A stretch of DNA of 64,000 nt from Euclidia mi (lineage: Eukaryota; Arthropoda; Insecta; Lepidoptera; Erebidae), in assembly GCA_944739405.2 (NCBI GenBank), contig OX123200.2:11052761-11116760 (forward strand), in the 5' to 3' direction. Below, in pieces: positions 18,750 through 30,536 of the stretch (positions are counted from its first letter, which is position 1; the number at the start of each line of letters is the position of its first letter). The translations under genes were made by a program, and so were the position numbers. The notes under the pieces are model-generated. The model was not told the origin of the DNA. It saw only the letters and a list, made by a program, of their open reading frames with translations, and did not search any database.

Positions 18750-18752
18750 TAA
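18750..18752. repeat. Harbinger target-site duplication, right
   Basis: TAA, matching 17092-17094. Confidence 0.8.
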
Positions 18753-20194
18753 CGGTGTTATATACTTGAGTATTTGATATGAATTTCAATGTAATACCTC
18801 CACGCGTTCAAGAGAAATGGGTAGTAACTTTAAATTTATTAAAAATATTTTTCTTATATGATGTAACAAAAAATTTATGGTTTTCGCAATTCTTCCTTTA
18901 TATATGCTATAAGGCGTTGCTTCGTACCAAATTTCAAGATTCTGAGCTCACGGAAAGTACCCTGTAGGTTTTGATTCACTTGCGAGTAGGCGCGAGTTTG
19001 AAAATATGCTTATATTGCTCTTTCTTTTGATTGCGTTGACATAGAAGCTTGGTTTTGTTGCAGCCTAACGGTGTTATATACCTGAGTATTTGATATTAAT
19101 TACAATTTATTACCTCCACACGTTCAAGAGAAAGGGGTAGTAACTTTAAATGTATTAAAAATATTTTTTTATATGCTGTAACTAAAAATTTACGGTTTTC
19201 GCAATTTTTCCTTCATATGTAATATAAGACGTTACTTCGTACCAAATTTCAAGATCCTGAGTTCACAGGAAGTATCCTGTAGGTTTTGATTTACTTGCGA
19301 GTAGGCGCGAGTTTGAAAATATGCTTATATTGCTCTTTCTTTTGATTGCGTTGACATAGAAGTTTGATTTTGTTGCAGCCTAACGGTGTTATATAATTGA
19401 GTATTTGATATGAATTTCAATTTAATACCTCCACGCGTTCAAGAGCAAGGGGTAGTAACTTTAAATTTATTAAAAATATTTTTCTTATATGATGTAACTA
19501 AAAATGTATGGTTTTCGCAATTTTTCCTTTATATGTGCTATAAGGCGTTGCTTCGTACCAAATTTCAAGATTCTGAGCTCACGAAAAGTACCCTGTAGGT
19601 TTTGATTCACTTGCAAGTAGGCGCGAGTTTGAAAATATGCTTATATTGCTCTTTCTTTTGATTGCGTTGACATAGAAGCTTGGTTTTGTTGCAGCCTTAC
19701 GGTGTTATATACCTGAGTATTTGATATGAATTTCAATTTAATACCTCCACGCGTTCAAGAGAAAGGGGTAGTAACTTCAAATTTATTAAAAATATTTTTT
19801 ATATGCTGTAACTAAAAATTTACGGTTTTCGCAATTTTTCCTTTATAAGTGATATAAGAAGTTGCTTCGTATCAAATTTCAAGATTCTGAGTTCACGGGA
19901 AGTACCCTGTAGGTTTTGATTCCAATGCGAGTTTGAAAATATGCTGCAATTTGCAGGATATACGGCTGTATCTTTTGATTGCGTTGGATTAGAAGTATGA
20001 TTTTTTTACAGCTCTGTGGAACCGTAGATTCGAGTATTTAGTATAAATTTCGATTTGATACCTCCACGCATTCCAGAGAAAAAGGGTCTTGACAGACGGA
20101 CGGACAACAAAGTGATCCTATAAGGGTTCCGTTTTTTCCTTTCGAGGTACGGAACCCTAAAAAAGTATATATGTATGTTTATCCATTATCTAGA

Positions 20195-20716
20195 TGACGA
20201 TAGACTGACAAAGAAGATATATAAGGCAAGTGTGAATGGAACAGGACAAAGGGGAAGACCTAGGCGGACGTTCTCTGACCGGCAGGCCGATTCAGAATGT
20301 CACGACAAGTAATCGTACGATATGTCAAATTATTGTCCTCGGCTTTTAGCCGCCTATCAGAGATATTTTGAACAAATATTCATTGAATTCGGTTTATTTA
20401 TTAATTTACTTCATACTGAATGCATAAAATTGATAGGAAACGCGATAGTTTTGACAAAAAATGAGGTAGCCCGTTTGACAATTAACGGAACCGAATGTCA
20501 AATGAGATATCGAACGATTCTGAATCGCCCCCCAGATTGGAGACATCCTGAAAAAAGGACAAGTCAGAAGTACCCTTAACAGAAAAGCATGCATGAGAAA
20601 CTTGATGGGAGTGAGTGAAGCAAGTGAGGTATGTCAGGATCGTTGCAAATGGCGTTCTGTAGTCTCTGCCTACCCCTCCGGGAAACAGGCGTGAGTCTAT
20701 GTATGTATGTATGTAG
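20195..20716 (+). pseudogene. LINE C-terminus and 3' tail, split by a MITE
   Basis: The frame reads RLTKKIYKASVNGTGQRGRP then RRTFSD up to 20280. It resumes at 20534 with QIGDILKKGQ, then RKACMRNLMGV, then DRCKWRSVVSAYPSGKQA, and stops at TGA 20692-20694, followed by a TATG microsatellite. This is the C-terminal end of a LINE polyprotein common in Lepidoptera; the clade cannot be fixed from this part. Its last codons and tail (CTGCCTACCCC...AGGCGTGAGTCTATGTATG) are the same as the 3' end of several SINEs in the window. Confidence 0.7.
20281..20533. mobile_element. MITE inserted in LINE codons
   Basis: About 253 bp separate two halves of one LINE reading frame. The ends are short inverted repeats: GGCAGGCCGATTCAGAAT on the left and GGGGGGCGATTCAGAATCG on the reversed right. 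Removing it restores the frame. The duplication is at most 2-3 bp (CC), so the superfamily is uncertain. It has no coding capacity. Confidence 0.65.
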
Positions 20717-20791
20717 TACCCATAGTACAAGCTTCTGCTTAGTTTGGGAATAGATGGTGTTGTGTGAATGTGGTAGAATATTATTATTATT
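20717..20791 (+). repeat. 3' part of (ATT)n-tailed SINE
   Basis: GTACCCATAGTACAAGC through TGTGGTAGAATATTATTATT is the 3' end of the SINE seen complete at 40428-40684. The (ATT)n tail serves as the target of the adjacent Dong element. Confidence 0.7.
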
Positions 20792-20943
20792 CATACTCAT
20801 CTTTAATATAATCACATAACAATACAGTACATTTTTAAATATATAGTAAGTAAGTAATTAAAACATTATACAATACATTTAAAAATATAAAAAATATTAT
20901 GGAGACCCACCAGTATCGGGAACAGGGTCCAAGCTACTGGTGG

Positions 20944-22386
20944 TTAGGGCCCCAGAGACAGGAACCGCCTCACTATGCGTGCCGTGTCCAAAAGTACCGC
21001 CTTCTGTATCAGACCCTTGACCCAAGGATCCAACGCGAGCCTCCTAAGATTGTGGTCGAGGCTCTTGGCTATAAGACCATTGACTGTTACGATTATCGGC
21101 ACAATAATTGCAGAATCGACATCCCACATGTCGACAATCTCGTGAGCCAAGTCCAGATATTTGATCTGCTTATCTTTCTCAGCCTTCACGAGATTCTCGT
21201 CATGAGGAATGGCAACATCCACAATTATTGCGCGGCGCTCTGATCGATCTACCAGCACAATATCAGGTTTGTTGGCTACAACAGTCCTGTCTGTGATGAT
21301 AGATCGATCCCAGTACAATGTGATATGACCATTTTCCAGAACAGGTTCAGCCACATACCTGTAGTACGGCACCTCAACATCTACAAGCCTGTATTTCAGA
21401 GCAAGTTGCTGGTGAATGATCCTGGCTACTTGGTTATGCCTGAGCAAGTACTCGCCGATAACAAGACGCGAACAGCCGGAAACTATATGCCTGAGGGATT
21501 CAACAGGCTGGTGACACGCCCGACAAATGTCCGTGGTGCCATCCCTCAGGATATATTTCCGGTAGTTATTCGTCTTGATAACTTCATCAGCAATTGCACA
21601 GACAAACCCTTCGGTTTCCCCAAAAAGGTCACCGAAGCGTAGCCAGTTCACCGAGGCTAAAAGGTCTACATCTGGCCCATGCAGGGCCCGGTAGAACCTG
21701 CCATGAAGCTCCTTGCTCTGCCATACAAGCCTGCGATCGTCAGTGCTAAGTACTACAGGTCTGCGCCAGTTGTCCTTAGAAAGACTGAGCGGGGTTAACC
21801 CGGTGTCCACTGCTACAACATCGCGATGCACATTCACGTTCGCGTTGAGAAAATATTCTCTGAGGTTGCATACCTCGCGGTTGTGTAGGGATTTGACATT
21901 TAAAAAGCCACGACCCCCACACTTCCGCGGGATATACAACCTCATTACGGATGAGCGTGGATGATGCATCTGGAATGCTGTCAGCAGTGTACGTACCTTT
22001 CGGTCTAAGCTGTCCAGTTCAGTCTGAGTCCACTTGAGTATGCCAAAGGAGTACATAAGAACCGGCATGACCCAACCGTTGCAAACTCGAACTTTATTGC
22101 CACCTGATAAAAGACTATTCAGTACCTTTTTCAGGCGGCCAAAGAACCGCTCTTGCAACGATTGTTTCATGTCAGCCTCATTAATACTTAAAGCCTGTGA
22201 GATACCCAAGTATTTGTAGGTATCGGTTCGAAGGAGTGATCTTAGGTTAATGGAATCTGAGAGTTGTATCCCTTCAGATTCCACCATCCTTCCTTGCTTT
22301 ACATGAATAACGGCACATTTATCCACACCAAATTTCATGTTGATAGAATTACTAAAACTTTCAGTTATTTTTAGTAAATCTATCAA
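20944..22386 (-). pseudogene. Dong A: C-terminal part with CCHC and endonuclease
   Basis: This 480-codon frame continues the polyprotein after the reverse transcriptase. It includes the thumb region (FGVDKCAVIHVKQGR, then LSLGP at the end), the CCHC motif CRACHQPVESLRHIVSGC and a restriction-like endonuclease with KPDIVLVDRSERRAIIVDVA (the PD...D core) followed by K-rich KAEKDKQIKYLDL. The endonuclease nicks the target for target-primed reverse transcription. The frame is offset from the upstream one by a small deletion just after the FMDD box (near 22400). Confidence 0.82.
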
Positions 22387-24539
22387 TTGAGGACAAACAG
22401 CTTTAAGTCATCCATGAACAGCAAGTGGGACACTACCCGACCACTTCTTCGTAACCTGTAACCTAGCCCTGAACCCTCCAGCAACGTACTGAGAGGATTC
22501 AGCGCTAAGCAAAACCATAATGGACTCAGGCTGTCACCCTGGAAGATACCCCGCTCAATCTTCACAAGTTCGCCATTCCCCTGGATTCGTCGGCACCCTG
22601 GATAGCCAAAAACCGTTTTCCATTGCCCCATACATGACTTTAAGAAGATGCGTAGAGTTGTATTTATTTTATACAACTCCAACACCCTCAAGAGCCACGT
22701 ATGAGGCACAGAATCGTACGCTTTCTTGTAGTCTATCCAACATGCCGCCAAATCCTTTCGGTTACGGCGAACTTGCTGGCTAATAGTCATATCAATAAGG
22801 AGGAGCTCCTTAGTACCACGAGCCCCCTTCCTACATCCATTCTGAGTGTCTGACATAATTGAATTCAGAACAACATGTTTTGATATTTTAGCATTCAGAA
22901 TAGATGTAAGAAGTTTATAGACCGATGGCAAACATGTAATCGGTCTATAATTACCGGGCTCTGTGGTACTACCTGTCTTGTGGAGCAAGTGGGTTACTCC
23001 AGTTGTCATAAAATCTGGGATCGAACCAGACTCTATGGCTGATTGGAACTGGGATGCCAAGCAGCCATGCGAACTACGTAGCCATTTCAGCCAGAAATTG
23101 TGCAGTCCATCCGGTCCTGGAGCTTTCCAATTTGATAACGAACGGACTGCACTTGTAACATCCTCGCTGGAAATGACTACGTTTTCCATTTCTGGAATAT
23201 GTTCACATGACCGCTCAACATCCCGCATCCAACCACCCTCAGTGTGGCCAATAGGCGCCGACCATATGCTGCGCCAAAATGTGTTTGTGGCATCTGCATC
23301 CGGCAGCTGCCCATTAGTCACATCTGAGTCTGGTCGGTCCCAGTTTCTATAAACCCACTTTTGGTCCCTTTGAAATGTACGATTTAAGGTATAGCGGTCC
23401 ACGCGTTTTTTATATCTGCGTATCCGGTTTGCCCATGCATAAACTTTCTGCTTTAGGAAGTCGATGCGCTCTGTGATCCGAGATGTATAGTCATGGGGAC
23501 TGATACCAGTCCCCAAGAAAGCTCGGCGCACAAAGCGCATGACCCTGGGACGTATATTCCCAGACCTAAAGCAGATTAGCTTACCGATAAGTGCCCTTGC
23601 CTCAGCAATACGCCGTTCAATTCTGTACTGCCACGCCGGCACAGCAGATCTTTGTCGCATGACAGTAACACGTTCTTGAAACTTGACACCTGCCATACGA
23701 CAAGCCGCTACGGCGGCGCAGTACAAAATTGAGTGCGTATCACCAAGATTCTCACTATTCTCTAGAAAACTAGGTAATAGCAAGTCAAGGGCACCTACCA
23801 GCGCTATATTACGTCTATGCATTGGCAACCGGGGCAGGCGCGGCCTAATTGTTGGTAACATGTACCGATATTCCTCAATCGCACATTTCAAAGCATCCAT
23901 AAGTTCCATAACCTCCTCATTGTACTGAATACTTACGTTACAAACCATATCATCCACATCCACAACGGCATTACTACCCGTCCGCGGTGCATCAGTGTTT
24001 ACAGGAGCACTAGCGGGTTGGACGCGAACGGCTTGGCTCGTAGGTAAGTATTCTGAGCGTAGCCTATCAAGTACGACGTTATCCAGCTTGTTACTGCGCT
24101 GGATAACTCGCACCTGATCCGATAATCGTTGAGCCGTAACGTTGATACCTGGTTCTAAGGCCTGAAACAGAAGGAGCATGCGACTGCGATACGCAGTGAG
24201 GTTAGTTCCCCCCTCTGTAGCCCCAAAATATGCGCGCATGACGTTTTCATTAATGGATTCCGTCCATCGCATGCGCTGCACATTACCACCAGCAGCGAGG
24301 ACCCTGTTTGAGACCGGTGGGTCTCGTGGTCCCAGGCAGGCTGTCGGCCGGCCTCTGCCTCTCCGACGTACAGGTGACGGCGACGACGGGGGCGAGAAGT
24401 ACTCGTCGCTTGAGCTCGACGCAACTGCAACCACTGGCGATGTTGGCGTAGGCCTCGCCGGCTGCGAGGCGGAGCTCAGCGACGAGTCCGGGGTTGTTGT
24501 TTGTGCTCTTAGTCTTTTAAAGGCATTTCTCGTCAACAT
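22383..24539 (-). pseudogene. Dong A: N-terminal DNA-binding and reverse transcriptase part
   Basis: Starts at ATG 24539 (MLTRNAFKRL). Residues 58-66 hold RRRGRGRPT, an AT-hook core; residues ~90-148 look Myb-like (RMRWTESINENV). The reverse transcriptase shows NWKAPGPDGLHNFW, NYRPITCLPSVYKLL, CWIDYKKAYDSVPH, FQGDSLSPLWFCLALNPLS and the FMDD box at 708-711. Reading stops soon after, because a deletion of about 7 bases relative to copy C shifts the frame. A hinge-like Ser/Pro-rich region covers residues 16-58. Confidence 0.85.
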
Positions 24540-24782
24540 TATGTATTTTCATTGTATTATTTTGCTGTTTGTTGTGACAGTTTCATTGACATCTCATATA
24601 TTTTTCTGAATGATTTATTTATGGTGTATGTAGACATATTTTCTTTAATTAGGTACGTTTTTATTTAATATTCACGGATATTCTTCTATTTATAATAAAT
24701 GTAGTAACTGGTAAATTAAATAAATTCAAAAATATTAACTAAGCAAAATTTTTGAATCGGTGTTGACAGCTGGGGTTGCCAA

Positions 24783-24806
24783 TTTATTATTATTATTATT
24801 ATTATC
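24783..24806. repeat. (TTA)n tract, Dong target site
   Basis: About eight TTA units sit between the 5' end of Dong copy A and the 3' end of another R4-like element. This is the TAA microsatellite used by this clade. Confidence 0.85.
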
Positions 24807-25257
24807 AGAACTGTTAGTATACTCGGTTTAAAACGTCATTACGTTTACGGGTAAATACCAAGTAATAGTCATTTAAGATAGGCTTGGGGTGCTTTGGTCT
24901 ATGGTTTCTGGTTCACTTTCGTCACTTTGCATAAATTTCCTTACTATTCTGCATGTATTTAAGATAGCTGCTTTTTGGATGCTAATGTATATATTTGGTG
25001 GTAATTCGAGCATTTTTAAACTATGGTGTAAATATTTAGGAACGACACCTGTGGTGGAAATTACTATTGGTACTATATATACTTTGTTGACTTTCCAAAT
25101 TCTTGCAATTTCTTCTTTGAGTTCTGTATATTTATTGATTTTCTCTGTTATTGTTTTCATGAGATTGTGGGTGTTCGGAACTGCTATGTCAATTATATGG
25201 GCAGAATTGTCAGATTTGTTGTGGATGGCGATATCTGGTCTATTATAATGTATGGTC
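24807..25257 (-). pseudogene. R4-like LINE C-terminus, distinct family
   Basis: The minus strand encodes the end of a second R4-type protein. It reads RPDIAIHNKSDNSAHIIDIA (restriction-like endonuclease core), then KEEIARIWKVNKVYIVPIVI, then LNTCRIVRKFM, stopping at 24873. The sequence is clearly different from the Dong copies (for example KVYIVPIVIS against DSAIIVPIIV). Its 3' UTR runs straight into the TTA tract. It is 5'-truncated at about 25257, where copy D begins. Confidence 0.78.
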
Positions 25258-26056
25258 TTATCGGTTAATGCTAATTTGCTTCAGGTCGGGCAATACAAGA
25301 CCGAGAGTGATGCGTTTTGTGACTCGGGCGTTCTTAGGTACGGGCCTTAGTCGCCAAGAATACGAATCACGAGTCACAGAACGCATCGACTACCTGAAGC
25401 AAAAAGTTTGTGCGTGGGCAAACCGTTTAAGACGGTACAAAAGGCGTGTGGACCGATACACCCAGAATAGGGGCATTCCAAAAAGATGAAAGGTGGGTGT
25501 ATAGAAGTTGGGAGCGGACTGATCCAAGTGTGGATGATGGGCGTCTGCCGGATACTGAGGCAACGAACGCTTTCTGGCGCAGCATTTGGTCGATGCCCAT
25601 CAGCCACACTGAGGGTGATTGGTTTGGGGATGTTAAGCGAGCATGTGAGGGAATACCTCAAATGCAGAGCGTAGCCATTGAAACAACGGATATAGCTTGT
25701 GCAGTCCGTTCATTATCTAACTGGAAATCAGCGGGACCGGACGGACTGCACAACTTCTGTTTGAAATGGCTACGTAGTGCCCATGCTCGGTTGGCATCCC
25801 AATTCCAGGCATCTTTGGAATCGGGCTCGATCCCAACTTTTATGACAACTGGTATCACTCACCTGCTCTTTAAGTCAGGTTGTACCACGGACTCCAAAAA
25901 TTATAGACCGATAACGTGTCTACCGACTATGTATAAACTTCTTACATCCATTTTGAGGACGAAGATGTAATCACATATAAGAAATAATAACATTATGTCA
26001 GTGGCTCAAAATGGATGTAAGAATGGGGCCCGTGGTACAAAAGAGCTACTCGTAAC
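25258..26056 (+). pseudogene. Dong copy D, internal fragment
   Basis: Plus-strand sequence homologous to copies A and C from the region before the reverse transcriptase (RPRVMRFVTRAFLGTG) through NWKSAGPDGLHNFC and NYRPITCLPTMYKLL to KELL. A one-base shift near 25470 and a TAA at 25968-25970 break the frame. Both ends are missing; it abuts the R4-like remnant tail to tail, and ends 50 bp before the large inverted repeat. Confidence 0.8.
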
Positions 26057-26107
26057 TCCCTCAGTGGGCGGTGGGGTCGTCACGTCCCGACGCCGTAATA
26101 TATATAC

Positions 26108-26251
26108 GCCAATAGTTTAGCTTGCTCTATTTTGCAACATGTACCAAAATAAGGCAATAGTCTCATTGTCGGCGAATGAGCGATTTGCGTTATTTTATCG
26201 CTTTAAAACATACATGCTATATAAATAAGATTATGTTTGCAAAAAAAGCTA

Positions 26252-26308
<57 letters not shown>

Positions 26309-27490
26309 TAATGAAGCACATTCCATGACTTCTCAGTCCCCGTCTCAATACCCGTCTTGTTAGACAATGATAGTATTACACATTCACTTTAAAAATAATA
26401 AGTTAAAGAAACTGATAAAGTGTATAATAAGACTCCAGTTATGGTATCGATAAGTAGCCATGACACACGATGTTTGTGTTGACGTGTATCATTGACTTCA
26501 CTTTAGTAAAAAATTAGGACGGCCAAGAAAAATGAAAATGAGGTAGGTCTGCTTACACTCTGATTGAGTAATAAATCGCGCTTTTTAAGTTCATTGGCGC
26601 TACCTATACGTATAAACGTTTAGTTTGTGCAGTAGAAGACTGCATTATTCACTTGATATAATCTCAAACATTATCATAATATACCAATGAATCTATGTTA
26701 TATATCCTAGCTAATTTGTATATTTTAGATTAAAGCGCTCTTCGCAAAAATCTGGCAGTAGGACCCACTCTTTATACGTTCGTAATTTGACAATTGACAC
26801 GTGAATTTCAGCGAAGACTTTTGTTTTGTACAGTTCTGTTGCAAGAAAATATAATAATACTGATGACAGTTCATAAACTGAATACTTAAAGTGTGCCAAG
26901 CTTTTTTATACAGATGATGTTTGCAGTGGCTTATACTGTACTGTATGCCAACTCTACGGATATGAGGAAATAAAATATGACTTTTATATCTGCATTTTAA
27001 ATGGATTCTCTGTTGTTTTATTATTTTATGATAATATTGTCTCGTGGGCGTTGAAAGCTACTTAAAAAGGTTATGATGCTATTAAAATATTTAAATACAA
27101 TAACAAGTCGAGATCGCTTGAAGCAGTCATTAAAAATAAGCTGGTGAAATTGTTATTGTACTCGTATGAATTCGATTAAGGGGATATGAGATTCGGGTAG
27201 GAATTATATTGCGACGATAAGGAAAGAACGGGACATAATATCTATCTTGCACTTTTGACAATTGAAACTGCTTTCAGAGGTGGTACTTTTAAAATTATCA
27301 ACGTTGTCTTCTGCTTGAGGCGATTTAATTACGATCTGAAACAATGGTTCAAAGAGGCTTCAGCTGCTTTGCAGTCACAAAAATTCTAAAGGACCTGGTG
27401 TAGAAAGCGTATTTGCTTCGTAAAGTTCTGTGAACTATTAAACAATAGTCTATGTTAGATTATGCTGGCTGCGAAACACAAGAAGATGAT
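26108..27490 (+). repeat. Left arm of large inverted repeat (~1.4 kb)
   Basis: The sequence from GCCAATAGTTTAGCTTGCTC to about GAAACACAAGAAGATGAT is present in reverse complement at 33387-34816. In stretches compared by eye only 2-3 bases differ per 100, apart from a dinucleotide tract of different length. A 62-codon minus-strand frame (26711-26899) has no recognised domain. Confidence 0.9.
26255..26303. repeat. (TA)n microsatellite in left arm
   Basis: About 24 TA units; the equivalent in the right arm is almost twice as long (34571-34661). Confidence 0.95.
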
Positions 27491-30103
27491 GGACTACCTT
27501 CTAAATTGCAGAAATTCCTTACGATTTAGAAATTGAATAAAGTATACTTTAAAGAGCTTTAGACTTTAGAAATTTAATAACGACTATATAATTTTTTGAC
27601 ACCGCAGTATATATTTTTGTCTGATTACTAATAACTATAAATGTTATTTTTAATAATGTCTACCAAACCATTGACCGAATAACTCGTACAATAGTAATAC
27701 TGAATATGATGAATAAGGTCATTAACCTTATCCCAGCAACGGCTCCAAGTGTCTCACTTCATAACAGGTACAAGTCAAAGTTTGAAACGAATCCGTGAGC
27801 TACACAGACAAACTACCAACAAAGTAGGTTTCATGAACCATAAAAAAAATTGTTTTTCTTATAATCTGCCCTTTGCTGACCACGTCACGCATGGTTGTTC
27901 TAGCGTAAACGAAGGTCATTGTTCATACTCCGTAACGTACCCCATTACTTAGGGCAATAACCTTTTCAACCGAATTCAGAAAAGAAAATTACTCTAAAAA
28001 TTATTTTATTGTTTAATAAAATATAGTTTCCATATTAAAGTCTGTGGAATGTTATTCTAAGTCAGGTTACTATATTATTTAATAATAATTTTAAGTGTAT
28101 CTTCTGTATTTTAAGAAGAACATGAACAAAAATATAAAGAACGAAGAATAAGGAGCTTCAGAAACCCGGACTAACTACCATGTAAGCTAATTGTCATGGT
28201 AGTTGGGTCAAGTTTAGCAAACAATATTTGAAGGATAAGATTTCAGATCGATTACTAATTCTTACACAGATACATATAACCACTCAATTCTGAAAAAAAA
28301 AGGTCTAAGCTATGAATAGGGACCTCATTTTTTTACCACTTAAGGACCACTTGCAAAATATAAATGAGCATTTTGTACCAAAACTATTTGTCAATTCAAG
28401 ATTGTAATCATCTTCTTTTTGCTGCATAGATGGCTTGCAATTTAAGATGGACCGAGACACTCGCTCTTTAATAAAACTCAAAGAATAATGAAGCACAATT
28501 TTTCACAACGGCACTCAGAATAAATATGAGTAGAATTATTATTGCTTGACATTTAAATTAAATGGAATCGTAATTCATCGTTATTAAGTCGCTTGAATTT
28601 TAGCTTAATTAATTTGGTATACATTTTATTTCATAATAATAAGAACCTTTGATAAACTCTACATATTCACAAGGAGAAAATGTAGATACCTATACAGGGT
28701 GTCCCAGAACTCAACGTCAAGCCGAACGGGGTGACAGGATTGATCATAACCATCAGTTTGAAAATTATGGGCATTTTAAGAAATACCTAGAAATTTGATC
28801 AAACTGTACCATTTTTCGGTTATTGTGGTTACTCTTTTTTATTTTTGTTCATTTGAACTTTAGAAACGTAATCCTAAATAACATTTCTAGAATCCCAATA
28901 AAAATAATGACAGAATTGCCTCAAGTTTCCGAAAATTGAGATTATTTGTTAAACTACGAATTTAAAATTTTCAAGATTCGTCGACTTTAAAAAAAATGTA
29001 CTAGAGTGCCTTGGCAGGTGGCATTAAAAGCGCAAAATTAAGGCGCATTTAATAAGAATTCTAAAATGGTACAATACTTGTTAGTTCCATACAATAAAAA
29101 AGAGTAAAAAAATTAAAACCTCAAGTAGCCCGATTTTTGCTATCTCAGTTAAAATGTTTTTGAAATATATATTTGAATAAATAAATAGTCATCCAAACTT
29201 TTCCAAGTTGCGTTGCTTAGATCAATAATTAATTAGGTAACAAAAGGTTAAGGTAAAGGCACTTAGAAATATGTGCATTCGGCTTCAAATAGAGGTGGTA
29301 AAGTTAAAAGTAAATCAGAGTTTAATAAAAAAATATAATTTACAGTGATACGGTTAGAGAAATCAGGACCTATTTGTTCATATAAATTATCATATTATAG
29401 TTTAACACATTACATCATACCTATAACACTAGTGTGGGTCAGAGCAACCCTTTAGTAACGTTTGATATAAAACTGTCACAAATACAGATAACATCGGTGA
29501 TTCCGACGACCATTTATAAATGTTTATAGCGCTCGTAATGTATGTTATTTTTGCCTCAACAGGGATGCCATGTGAAACTATCTTACGGGATATAAAAAAT
29601 ATACGCCTAAAGAAGACAACAGCGGAGTTTAATTGGTCATCTCAGCAGCCGGTGCCGTGTCGATATTTCTAGATTGATTTCCTACTTGAAAATAAATTGT
29701 ATGCAGCACAATTTCTATTAAATCCTATGCCTATTATATTAACACTTTCACGGACAGTAAACGAGACACAATTGAAGTTTTATTGTTATCACGTCGATAG
29801 GCGTTTACTGTCTTTCAAAGTTTGGTTTAACATGAAGTAGTTAATATGAAGTAAGGTGGTTTAATTAATGGAAGCAATATTTATTTCTCAGAAAAAAATT
29901 GTTACATACATAACCGTCAGCAGCAGCAGCAACCCTGTATAAATCACGGGCGTCTTCTCACAATGATAAGGGTAAGGCCAAAATGTCAAGGTATCGTGTA
30001 AACAAAAAACTATGTTTTAAAGTGCATTATTAGTGCTTTAAAACAGTGAAAATAATCACAAACAGACACTTCCATTTTACTTATGTGAATAGATATGCTT
30101 GTT

Positions 30104-30152
30104 AGAAAGAAAGAAAGACAAAGAAATAAAGAAAGAAAGAAATAAAGAAAAA
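30104..30152. repeat. Purine-rich (GAAA)n microsatellite
   Basis: Runs of AAAG/AAAT units on the plus strand, imperfect. Confidence 0.8.
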
Positions 30153-30536
30153 GTATTTATTTGGACTGAAAATGTTACGTGTGCTTATAGACTTATTTTG
30201 GTAAAGAAATAATATTTAAGATGTCTTGTACGTATATGGCTAATAGCAGTGGGAGTTACTCATGATACTATAATTTATATAAATTTGCCAATGGCACACG
30301 CCACAACGCAGGCCGCGACAACGCAGGCCCGCAAGGAAAATTGCCACATTATATGAAATAACAAATTGAGGGCCGCCTTTGTTTTTGCTGATATACGTTA
30401 TATCAACCGTGATTTTAAATTATTATTGATATAATTATTTGCAAATTGGTGGATTATTATATTGTTTGATGTATGAGTCACAGTCTGCCTGATAGTAAGG
30501 GCCAGTGCATATATAGCGAAGCGTAAGCGTAGAGTA

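Larger units (their letters stand above)
16926..20160 (+). repeat. ~315-bp tandem array, five units, interrupted by Harbinger
   Basis: The anchor GTTGCTTCGTACC (or close variants) recurs at 16942, 18916, 19231, 19547 and 19861. The spacing is 315, 316 and 314 bp. The first interval is 1974 bp, which becomes 316 once the Harbinger insertion and its duplication are removed. The last unit runs into TGACAGACGGACGGACAAC and ends in GGTACGGAACCCTAA, the right end of the repeat family at 47083-47658. The array is therefore a tandem amplification of that repeat's interior. Short frames inside it are meaningless. Confidence 0.9.
20792..24782 (-). mobile_element. Dong-like (R4 clade) LINE, copy A, near full length
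   Basis: The minus-strand element starts at a (TTA)n tract (24783-24806) and ends in the ATT tail of a SINE (20779-20791). R4/Dong elements are known to insert in TAA repeats, which fits both flanks. It has a ~240-bp leader, one long open reading frame now split by a frameshift, and a short 3' UTR. It encodes DNA-binding, reverse transcriptase and restriction-like endonuclease domains in this order. Confidence 0.85.
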
